Shown: in pieces, positions 50,565-62,500 of the stretch | How the letters are laid out: each line of letters starts with the position of its first letter | Position numbering within the stretch: position 1 is the stretch's first letter | Origin: Opisthocomus hoazin | Lineage: Eukaryota > Chordata > Aves > Opisthocomiformes > Opisthocomidae | Length of the DNA: 64,000 bases | Direction of reading: 5' to 3' | Assembly: GCF_030867145.1 (NCBI RefSeq) | Contig: NC_134428.1 | Coordinates: forward strand, 3,720,001 to 3,784,000 | Translations under genes and position numbers: made by a program | Notes under the pieces: generated by a model | The model's database searches: none | The model's input: the letters and a program-made list of their open reading frames with translations, nothing else | Told to the model about the DNA's origin: nothing

Positions 50565-53500
50565 CTATCATAGTTTTGGGGGTCCGTGCACGGGGTCTCC
50601 GGCAGCTCTGCTCTGAAAATGCGAACGTCTGCAGATAACTTGCAGCCAGAAAGAGCTAGCCTGGAAAGCTGTTGCTCAACCTCATCTGCCCATGGCACTG
50701 CTAGCACAGAGGAACAGAGACTGGGGCTTCATTCTTGTCTTGCCACCTCAAAATTCAAACGTAGCTTAGGTTATCCATGCAGAGGGTCTCCGGCAGCCCT
50801 GCTCTGAAAATGCGAACGTCTGCAGATAGCTTGCAGCAGAAAGAGCTACCCTGGAAAGCTGTGGCTCAGCCTCATTTGCCCATGGCACTGCTCGCACAGA
50901 GGCACAGAGACTAGGGCTGCTTGCTTGTCTTGCCACCTGAAACTTCAAACGTATCTTAGGGGTTCCGAGCCGGGAGCCTTCGGTAGTCCTGCTCTAAAAA
51001 TGCGAACGTCTGCAGAAATCTTGCAGCAGAAAGAGCTACCCTGGAAAGCTGTTGCTCAGCCTCATCTGCCCATGGCACTGCTCGCACAGAGGCACAGAGA
51101 GTGGGGCTGCTTGCTTGTCTTGCCCCCTGAAACTTCAAACATAGCTTTGGTGTCCGAGCAAAGGACCTCCGGCAGGCCTGTTCTGAAAATGCGAACGTCT
51201 GCAGATAGCTCGTAGGCAGAAAGAGCTAGCCTGGAAAGCTGTTGCTCAGCCTCATCTGCCATGGCACTGCTCGCACAGAGGCACAGAGACTGGGGCTGCT
51301 TGCTTGTCTTGCCACCTCAAACTTCAAACGTAGATTTGGGAGTCCGTGCCAGGCGCCTCAGGCAGCCCTGCTCTGAAAAAGCGAACGCCTGCCGATAGCT
51401 CGCAGACAGAAAGAGTTAGGCTGCAAAGCTGTTGCTCAGCCTCATCTGCACATGGCACTGCTCGCACAGAGGCACAGAGACTGGGGCTGCTTGCTTGTCT
51501 TGCCCCCTCAAACTTCTAACATAATTTTGGGGGTCCGAGCAAAGGACCTCCTGCAGGCCTGTTCTGAAAATGCGAACGTCTGCAGATAGCTCACAGGCAG
51601 AAAGAGCTAGCCTGGAAAGCTGTTGCTCAGCCTCATCTGCCCATGGCTCTGCTCGCTCAAAGACACAGAGACAGGGGCTGCTTTCTTGTGTTCCAACCTC
51701 AAACTTCAAACGTAGTTTAGATGGTCCGTGAGGCCGCCTCCGGCACGCCTACTCTGAAAATGCGAACGTCTGCAGATAACTTGCAGCCAGAAAGAGCTAG
51801 CCTGGAAAGCTGTTGCTCAGCCTCATCTGCCCATGGCACTGCTCGCACAGAGGCACAGAGACTGGGGCTGCTTGCTTGTCTTGCCCCCTCAAACTTCAAA
51901 CGTATCTTAGGTGGTCCATGCAGGGCACATTCGGCAGCTCTGCTCTAGAAGTGCAAACGTCTGCAGACAGCTCGCAACCAGAAAGAGCTAGCCTGGAAAG
52001 ATGTTTTTCAGCCTCATCTGCCCATGGCACTGCTCGCACAGAGGCACAGAGATTGGGGTTGATTGCTTCTTTTGCAATCTCAGATGTCAAAATTATCTTT
52101 GGGGGTCCGCACCGGTCTCTTCCGGCAGCCCTGCTCTGAAAATGTGAACGTCTGCAGAGAGCTCACAGGCAGAAAGGGCTAGCCTGGAAAGCTGCTCCTC
52201 AGCCTCATATGCCCATGGCACTGCTCGCACAGAGGCGCAGAGACTGGGGCTGCTTGCTGGTCTTGCCACCTCAAACTTCAAACGTATCTTTGAGGATTTA
52301 TGCAGGGCGTCTCCAGCAGCCCTGCTCCGAAAATGCAAACGTCAGCAGATAGCTCGCAGCCAGAAAGAGCTAGCCTGGAAAGCTGTTGCTCAGCCTCTTC
52401 TGCCCATGGCACTGCTCGCACAGAGGCACAGAGACTGGAGCTGCTTGCTTGTCTTGTCCCCTCAAACTTCAAAAGTATCTTTGGGATTCCGTGCTAGGGG
52501 GCTCCTGCAGCCCTGATCTGAAAATCAGAACGTCTGCAGATAGCTCGCAGTCAGAAAGAGGTAGCCTCGAAAGGTTTGCTCAGCCTCAACTGCCCACGGC
52601 ACTGATCGCACAGAGGCATAGAGACTGGGGCTGCTTGCTTGTCTTGCCCCTTCAAAATTCAAAAGTAGCTTAGGTGGTCCGTGCCGGGCTGTTCCGGCAG
52701 CCCTGCTCCGAAAATGCAAACGTCTGTAGATAGCTGGCAGTCAGAAAGTCCTAGACTGGAAAGCTGTTGCTCAGCCTTATCTGCCCATGGCACTGCTTCC
52801 ACAGAGGCACAGAGACTGGGGCTAGTTGCTTGTCTTGCCATCTCAAACTTCAGAAGTAGCTTAGGTGGTCCGTGCCGGGCGCCTCCAGCAGCCCAGCTTC
52901 AAAAATGCGACCGTACATAGATAGCTGGCAGCCAGAAAGAGCTAGCCTGGAAAGCTGTTGCTCAGCCTCATCTGCCCATGGCACTGCTCGCACAGAGGCA
53001 CAGAGACTGGGGCTGCTTGCTTGTCTTGCCTCCTCAAACTTCAAACGTACCTCAGGTGGTCCGTGTCGGGCACCTCAAGCAGCACTGCTCTGAAAATGCG
53101 AACGTCTGCAGGTAGCTCGCAGGCAGAAAGAGCTAGCCTGCAAAGCTGTTGCTCAGCCTCATTTGCCCATGGCACTGCTCGCACAGAGGCACAGAGACTG
53201 GGGCTGCTTGCTTGTCTTGCCCCCTCAAACTTCTATCATAGTTTTGGGGGTCCGTGCACGGGGTCTCCGGCAGCTCTGCTCTGAAAATGCGAACGTCTGC
53301 AGATAACTTGCAGCCAGAAAGAGCTAGCCTGGAAAGCTGTTGCTCAACCTCATCTGCCCATGGCACTGCTAGCACAGAGGAACAGAGACTGGGGCTTCAT
53401 TCTTGTCTTGCCACCTCAAAATTCAAACGTAGCTTAGGTTATCCATGCAGAGGGTCTCCGGCAGCCCTGCTCTGAAAATGCGAACGTCTGCAGATAGCTT

Positions 53501-56500
53501 GCAGCAGAAAGAGCTACCCTGGAAAGCTGTGGCTCAGCCTCATTTGCCCATGGCACTGCTCGCACAGAGGCACAGAGACTAGGGCTGCTTGCTTGTCTTG
53601 CCACCTGAAACTTCAAACTTATCTTAGGGGTTCCGAGCCGGGAGCCTTCGGTAGTCCTGCTCTAAAAATGCGAACGTCTGCAGAAATCTTGCAGCAGAAA
53701 GAGCTACCCTGGAAAGCTGTTGCTCAGCCTCATCTGCCCATGGCACTGCTCGCACAGAGGCACAGAGAGTGGGGCTGCTTGCTTGTCTTGCCCCCTGAAA
53801 CTTCAAACATAGCTTTGGTGTCCGAGCAAAGGACCTCCGGCAGGCCTGTTCTGAAAATGCGAACGTCTGCAGATAGCTCGTAGGCAGAAAGAGCTAGCCT
53901 GGAAAGCTGTTGCTCAGCCTCATCTGCCATGGCACTGCTCGCACAGAGGCACAGAGACTGGGGCTGCTTGCTTGTCTTGCCACCTCAAACTTCAAACGTA
54001 GATTTGGGAGTCCGTGCCAGGCGCCTCAGGCAGCCCTGCTCTGAAAAAGCGAACGCCTGCCGATAGCTCGCAGACAGAAAGAGTTAGGCTGCAAAGCTGT
54101 TGCTCAGCCTCATCTGCACATGGCACTGCTCGCACAGAGGCACAGAGACTGGGGCTGCTTGCTTGTCTTGCCCCCTCAAACTTCTAACATAATTTTGGGG
54201 GTCCGAGCAAAGGACCTCCTGCAGGCCTGTTCTGAAAATGCGAACGTCTGCAGATAGCTCACAGGCAGAAAGAGCTAGCCTGGAAAGCTGTTGCTCAGCC
54301 TCATCTGCCCATGGCTCTGCTCGCTCAAAGACACAGAGACAGGGGCTGCTTTCTTGTGTTCCAACCTCAAACTTCAAACGTAGTTTAGATGGTCCGTGAG
54401 GCCGCCTCCGGCACGCCTACTCTGAAAATGCGAACGTCTGCAGATAACACGCAGGCAGAAAGAGCTGGCTTGGAAAGCTGTTTCTCAGCCTGGTCTGTCC
54501 ATGGCACTGCTCGCACAGAGGCACAGAGACTGGGGCTGCTTGCTTGTCTTGCCCCCTCAAACTTCAAACGTATCTTAGGTGGTCCATGCAGGGCACATTC
54601 GGCAGCTCTGCTCTAGAAGTGCAAACGTCTGCAGACAGCTCGCAACCAGAAAGAGCTAGCCTGGAAAGATGTTGTTCAGCCTCATCTGCCCATGGCACTG
54701 CTCGCACAGAGGCACAGAGATTGGGGTTGATTGCTTCTTTTGCAATCTCAGATGTCAAAATTATCTTTGGGGGTCCGCACCGGTCTCTTCCGGCAGCCCT
54801 GCTCTGAAAATGTGAACGTCTGCAGAGAGCTCACAGGCAGAAAGGGCTAGCCTGGAAAGCTGCTCCTCAGCCTCATATGCCCATGGCACTGCTCGCACAG
54901 AGGCGCAGAGACTGGGGCTGCTTGCTGGTCTTGCCACCTCAAACTTCAAACGTATCTTTGAGGATTTATGCAGGGCGTCTCCAGCAGCCCTGCTCCGAAA
55001 ATGCAAACGTCAGCAGATAGCTCGCAGCCAGAAAGAGCTAGCCTGGAAAGCTGTTGCTCAGCCTCTTCTGCCCATGGCACTGCTCGCACAGAGGCACAGA
55101 GACTGGAGCTGCTTGCTTGTCTTGTCCCCTCAAACTTCAAAAGTATCTTTGGGATTCCGTGCTAGGGGGCTCCTGCAGCCCTGATCTGAAAATCAGAACG
55201 TCTGCAGATAGCTCGCAGTCAGAAAGAGGTAGCCTCGAAAGGTTTGCTCAGCCTCAACTGCCCACGGCACTGATCGCACAGAGGCATAGAGACTGGGGCT
55301 GCTTGCTTGTCTTGCCCCTTCAAAATTCAAAAGTAGCTTAGGTGGTCCGTGCCGGGCTGTTCCGGCAGCCCTGCTCCGAAAATGCAAACGTCTGTAGATA
55401 GCTGGCAGTCAGAAAGTCCTAGACTGGAAAGCTGTTGCTCAGCCTTATCTGCCCATGGCACTGCTTCCACAGAGGCACAGAGACTGGGGCTAGTTGCTTG
55501 TCTTGCCATCTCAAACTTCAGAAGTAGCTTAGGTGGTCCGTGCCGGGCGCCTCCAGCAGCCCAGCTTCAAAAATGCGACCGTACATAGATAGCTGGCAGC
55601 CAGAAAGAGCTAGCCTGTAAAGCTGTTGCTCAGCCTCATCTGCCCATGGCACTGCTCGCACAGAGGCACAGAGACTGGGGCTGCTTGCTTGTCTTGCCTC
55701 CTCAAACTTCAAACGTACCTCAGGTGGTCCGTGTCGGGCACCTCAAGCAGCACTGCTCTGAAAATGCGAACGTCTGCAGGTAGCTCGCAGGCAGAAAGAG
55801 CTAGCCTGCAAAGCTGTTGCTCAGCCTCATTTGCCCATGGCACTGCTCGCACAGAGGCACAGAGACTGGGGCTGCTTGCTTGTCTTGCCCCCTCAAACTT
55901 CTATCATAGTTTTGGGGGTCCGTGCACGGGGTCTCCGGCAGCTCTGCTCTGAAAATGCGAACGTCTGCAGATAACTTGCAGCCAGAAAGAGCTAGCCTGG
56001 AAAGCTGTTGCTCAACCTCATCTGCCCATGGCACTGCTAGCACAGAGGAACAGAGACTGGGGCTTCATTCTTGTCTTGCCACCTCAAAATTCAAACGTAG
56101 CTTAGGTTATCCATGCAGAGGGTCTCCGGCAGCCCTGCTCTGAAAATGCGAACGTCTGCAGATAGCTTGCAGCCAGAAAGAGCTAGAATGGAAAGCTGTG
56201 GCTCAGCCTCATTTGCCCATGGCACTGCTCGCACAGAGGCACAGAGACTAGGGCTGCTTGCTTGTCTTGCCACCTGAAACTTCAAACGTATCTTAGGGGT
56301 TCCGAGCCGGGAGCCTTCGGTAGTCCTGCTCTAAAAATGCGAACGTCTGCAGAAATCTTGCAGCAGAAAGAGCTACCCTGGAAAGCTGTTGCTCAGCCTC
56401 ATCTGCCCATGGCACTGCTCGCACAGAGGCACAGAGAGTGGGGCTGCTTGCTTGTCTTGCCACCTCAAACTTCAAACATAGCTTTGGTGTCCGAGCAAAG

Positions 56501-59500
56501 GACCTCCGGCAGGCCTGTTCTGAAAATGCGAACGTCTGCAGATAGCTCGTAGGCAGAAAGAGCTAGCCTGGAAAGCTGTTGCTCAGCCTCATCTGCCATG
56601 GCACTGCTCGCACAGAGGCACAGAGACTGGGGCTGCTTGCTTGTCTTGCCACCTCAAACTTCAAACGTAGATTTGGGAGTCCGTGCCAGGCGCCTCAGGC
56701 AGCCCTGCTCTGAAAAAGCGAACGCCTGCCGATAGCTCGCAGACAGAAAGAGTTAGGCTGCAAAGCTGTTGCTCAGCCTCATCTGCACATGGCACTGCTC
56801 GCACAGAGGCACAGAGACTGGGGCTGCTTGCTTGTCTTGCCCCCTCAAACTTCTAACATAATTTTGGGGGTCCGAGCAAAGGACCTCCTGCAGGCCTGTT
56901 CTGAAAATGCGAACGTCTGCAGATAGCTCACAGGCAGAAAGAGCTAGCCTGGAAAGCTGTTGCTCAGCCTCATCTGCCCATGGCTCTGCTCGCTCAAAGA
57001 CACAGAGACAGGGGCTGCTTTCTTGTGTTCCAACCTCAAACTTCAAACGTAGTTTAGATGGTCCGTGAGGCCGCCTCCGGCACGCCTACTCTGAAAATGC
57101 GAACGTCTGCAGATAACACGCAGGCAGAAAGAGCTGGCTTGGAAAGCTGTTTCTCAGCCTGGTCTGTCCATGGCACTGCTCGCACAGAGGCACAGAGACT
57201 GGGGCTGCTTGCTTGTCTTGCCCCCTCAAACTTCAAACGTATCTTAGGTGGTCCATGCAGGGCACATTCGGCAGCTCTGCTCTAGAAGTGCAAACGTCTG
57301 CAGACAGCTCGCAACCAGAAAGAGCTAGCCTGGAAAGATGTTGTTCAGCCTCATCTGCCCATGGCACTGCTCGCACAGAGGCACAGAGATTGGGGTTGAT
57401 TGCTTCTTTTGCAATCTCAGATGTCAAAATTATCTTTGGGGGTCCGCACCGGTCTCTTCCGGCAGCCCTGCTCTGAAAATGTGAACGTCTGCAGAGAGCT
57501 CACAGGCAGAAAGGGCTAGCCTGGAAAGCTGCTCCTCAGCCTCATATGCCCATGGCACTGCTCGCACAGAGGCGCAGAGACTGGGGCTGCTTGCTGGTCT
57601 TGCCACCTCAAACTTCAAACGTATCTTTGAGGATTTATGCAGGGCGTCTCCAGCAGCCCTGCTCCGAAAATGCAAACGTCAGCAGATAGCTCGCAGCCAG
57701 AAAGAGCTAGCCTGGAAAGCTGTTGCTCAGCCTCTTCTGCCCATGGCACTGCTCGCACAGAGGCACAGAGACTGGAGCTGCTTGCTTGTCTTGTCCCCTC
57801 AAACTTCAAAAGTATCTTTGGGATTCCGTGCTAGGGGGCTCCTGCAGCCCTGATCTGAAAATCAGAACGTCTGCAGATAGCTCGCAGTCAGAAAGAGGTA
57901 GCCTCGAAAGGTTTGCTCAGCCTCAACTGCCCACGGCACTGATCGCACAGAGGCATAGAGACTGGGGCTGCTTGCTTGTCTTGCCCCTTCAAAATTCAAA
58001 AGTAGCTTAGGTGGTCCGTGCCGGGCTGTTCCGGCAGCCCTGCTCCGAAAATGCAAACGTCTGTAGATAGCTGGCAGTCAGAAAGTCCTAGACTGGAAAG
58101 CTGTTGCTCAGCCTTATCTGCCCATGGCACTGCTTCCACAGAGGCACAGAGACTGGGGCTAGTTGCTTGTCTTGCCATCTCAAACTTCAGAAGTAGCTTA
58201 GGTGGTCCGTGCCGGGCGCCTCCAGCAGCCCAGCTTCAAAAATGCGACCGTACATAGATAGCTGGCAGCCAGAAAGAGCTAGCCTGGAAAGCTGTTGCTC
58301 AGCCTCATCTGCCCATGGCACTGCTCGCACAGAGGCACAGAGACTGGGGCTGCTTGCTTGTCTTGCCTCCTCAAACTTCAAACGTACCTCAGGTGGTCCG
58401 TGTCGGGCACCTCAAGCAGCACTGCTCTGAAAATGCGAACGTCTGCAGGTAGCTCGCAGGCAGAAAGAGCTAGCCTGCAAAGCTGTTGCTCAGCCTCATT
58501 TGCCCATGGCACTGCTCGCACAGAGGCACAGAGACTGGGGCTGCTTGCTTGTCTTGCCCCCTCAAACTTCTATCATAGTTTTGGGGGTCCGTGCACGGGG
58601 TCTCCGGCAGCTCTGCTCTGAAAATGCGAACGTCTGCAGATAACTTGCAGCCAGAAAGAGCTAGCCTGGAAAGCTGTTGCTCAACCTCATCTGCCCATGG
58701 CACTGCTAGCACAGAGGAACAGAGACTGGGGCTTCATTCTTGTCTTGCCACCTCAAAATTCAAACGTAGCTTAGGTTATCCATGCAGAGGGTCTCCGGCA
58801 GCCCTGCTCTGAAAATGCGAACGTCTGCAGATAGCTTGCAGCCAGAAAGAGCTAGAATGGAAAGCTGTGGCTCAGCCTCATTTGCCCATGGCACTGCTCG
58901 CACAGAGGCACAGAGACTAGGGCTGCTTGCTTGTCTTGCCACCTGAAACTTCAAACGTATCTTAGGGGTTCCGAGCCGGGAGCCTTCGGTAGTCCTGCTC
59001 TAAAAATGCGAACGTCTGCAGAAATCTTGCAGCAGAAAGAGCTACCCTGGAAAGCTGTTGCTCAGCCTCATCTGCCCATGGCACTGCTCGCACAGAGGCA
59101 CAGAGAGTGGGGCTGCTTGCTTGTCTTGCCCCCTGAAACTTCAAACATAGCTTTGGTGTCCGAGCAAAGGACCTCCGGCAGGCCTGTTCTGAAAATGCGA
59201 ACGTCTGCAGATAGCTCGTAGGCAGAAAGAGCTAGCCTGGAAAGCTGTTGCTCAGCCTCATCTGCCATGGCACTGCTCGCACAGAGGCACAGAGACTGGG
59301 GCTGCTTGCTTGTCTTGCCACCTCAAACTTCAAACGTAGATTTGGGAGTCCGTGCCAGGCGCCTCAGGCAGCCCTGCTCTGAAAAAGCGAACGCCTGCCG
59401 ATAGCTCGCAGACAGAAAGAGTTAGGCTGCAAAGCTGTTGCTCAGCCTCATCTGCACATGGCACTGCTCGCACAGAGGCACAGAGACTGGGGCTGCTTGC

Positions 59501-62500
59501 TTGTCTTGCCCCCTCAAACTTCTAACATAATTTTGGGGGTCCGAGCAAAGGACCTCCTGCAGGCCTGTTCTGAAAATGCGAACGTCTGCAGATAGCTCAC
59601 AGGCAGAAAGAGCTAGCCTGGAAAGCTGTTGCTCAGCCTCATCTGCCCATGGCTCTGCTCGCTCAAAGACACAGAGACAGGGGCTGCTTTCTTGTGTTCC
59701 AACCTCAAACTTCAAACGTAGTTTAGATGGTCCGTGAGGCCGCCTCCGGCACGCCTACTCTGAAAATGCGAACGTCTGCAGATAACACGCAGGCAGAAAG
59801 AGCTGGCTTGGAAAGCTGTTTCTCAGCCTGGTCTGTCCATGGCACTGCTCGCACAGAGGCACAGAGACTGGGGCTGCTTGCTTGTCTTGCCCCCTCAAAC
59901 TTCAAACGTATCTTAGGTGGTCCATGCAGGGCACATTCGGCAGCTCTGCTCTAGAAGTGCAAACGTCTGCAGACAGCTCGCAACCAGAAAGAGCTAGCCT
60001 GGAAAGATGTTGTTCAGCCTCATCTGCCCATGGCACTGCTCGCACAGAGGCACAGAGATTGGGGTTGATTGCTTCTTTTGCAATCTCAGATGTCAAAATT
60101 ATCTTTGGGGGTCCGCACCGGTCTCTTCCGGCAGCCCTGCTCTGAAAATGTGAACGTCTGCAGAGAGCTCACAGGCAGAAAGGGCTAGCCTGGAAAGCTG
60201 CTCCTCAGCCTCATATGCCCATGGCACTGCTCGCACAGAGGCGCAGAGACTGGGGCTGCTTGCTGGTCTTGCCACCTCAAACTTCAAACGTATCTTTGAG
60301 GATTTATGCAGGGCGTCTCCAGCAGCCCTGCTCCGAAAATGCAAACGTCAGCAGATAGCTCGCAGCCAGAAAGAGCTAGCCTGGAAAGCTGTTGCTCAGC
60401 CTCTTCTGCCCATGGCACTGCTCGCACAGAGGCACAGAGACTGGAGCTGCTTGCTTGTCTTGTCCCCTCAAACTTCAAAAGTATCTTTGGGATTCCGTGC
60501 TAGGGGGCTCCTGCAGCCCTGATCTGAAAATCAGAACGTCTGCAGATAGCTCGCAGCCAGAAAGAGGTAGCCTCGAAAGGTTTGCTCAGCCTCAACTGCC
60601 CACGGCACTGATCGCACAGAGGCATAGAGACTGGGGCTGCTTGCTTGTCTTGCCCCTTCAAAATTCAAAAGTAGCTTAGGTGGTCCGTGCCGGGCTGTTC
60701 CGGCAGCCCTGCTCCGAAAATGCAAACGTCTGTAGATAGCTGGCAGTCAGAAAGTCCTAGACTGGAAAGCTGTTGCTCAGCCTTATCTGCCCATGGCACT
60801 GCTTCCACAGAGGCACAGAGACTGGGGCTAGTTGCTTGTCTTGCCATCTCAAACTTCAGAAGTAGCTTAGGTGGTCCGTGCCGGGCGCCTCCAGCAGCCC
60901 AGCTTCAAAAATGCGACCGTACATAGATAGCTGGCAGCCAGAAAGAGCTAGCCTGTAAAGCTGTTGCTCAGCCTCATCTGCCCATGGCACTGCTCGCACA
61001 GAGGCACAGAGACTGGGGCTGCTTGCTTGTCTTGCCTCCTCAAACTTCAAACGTACCTCAGGTGGTCCGTGTCGGGCACCTCAAGCAGCACTGCTCTGAA
61101 AATGCGAACGTCTGCAGGTAGCTCGCAGGCAGAAAGAGCTAGCCTGCAAAGCTGTTGCTCAGCCTCATTTGCCCATGGCACTGCTCGCACAGAGGCACAG
61201 AGACTGGGGCTGCTTGCTTGTCTTGCCCCCTCAAACTTCTATCATAGTTTTGGGGGTCCGTGCACGGGGTCTCCGGCAGCTCTGCTCTGAAAATGCGAAC
61301 GTCTGCAGATAACTTGCAGCCAGAAAGAGCTAGCCTGGAAAGCTGTTGCTCAACCTCATCTGCCCATGGCACTGCTAGCACAGAGGAACAGAGACTGGGG
61401 CTTCATTCTTGTCTTGCCACCTCAAAATTCAAACGTAGCTTAGGTTATCCATGCAGAGGGTCTCCGGCAGCCCTGCTCTGAAAATGCGAATGTCTGCAGA
61501 TAGCTTGCAGCCAGAAAGAGCTAGAATGGAAAGCTGTGGCTCAGCCTCATTTGCCCATGGCACTGCTCGCACAGAGGCACAGAGACTAGGGCTGCTTGCT
61601 TGTCTTGCCACCTGAAACTTCAAACGTATCTTAGGGGTTCCGAGCCGGGAGCCTTCGGTAGTCCTGCTCTAAAAATGCGAACGTCTGCAGAAATCTTGCA
61701 GCAGAAAGAGCTACCCTGGAAAGCTGTTGCTCAGCCTCATCTGCCCATGGCACTGCTCGCACAGAGGCACAGAGAGTGGGGCTGCTTGCTTGTCTTGCCC
61801 CCTGAAACTTCAAACATAGCTTTGGTGTCCGAGCAAAGGACCTCCGGCAGGCCTGTTCTGAAAATGCGAACGTCTGCAGATAGCTCGTAGGCAGAAAGAG
61901 CTAGCCTGGAAAGCTGTTGCTCAGCCTCATCTGCCATGGCACTGCTCGCACAGAGGCACAGAGACTGGGGCTGCTTGCTTGTCTTGCCACCTCAAACTTC
62001 AAACGTAGATTTGGGAGTCCGTGCCAGGCTCCTCAGGCAGCCCTGCTCTGAAAAAGCGAACGCCTGCCGATAGCTCGCAGACAGAAAGAGTTAGGCTGCA
62101 AAGCTGTTGCTCAGCCTCATCTGCACATGGCACTGCTCGCACAGAGGCACAGAGACTGGGGCTGCTTGCTTGTCTTGCCCCCTCAAACTTCTAACATAAT
62201 TTTGGGGGTCCGAGCAAAGGACCTCCTGCAGGCCTGTTCTGAAAATGCGAACGTCTGCAGATAGCTCACAGGCAGAAAGAGCTAGCCTGGAAAGCTGTTG
62301 CTCAGCCTCATCTGCCCATGGCTCTGCTCGCTCAAAGACACAGAGACAGGGGCTGCTTTCTTGTGTTCCAACCTCAAACTTCAAACGTAGTTTAGATGGT
62401 CCGTGAGGCCGCCTCCGGCACGCCTACTCTGAAAATGCGAACGTCTGCAGATAACACGCAGGCAGAAAGAGCTGGCTTGGAAAGCTGTTTCTCAGCCTGG

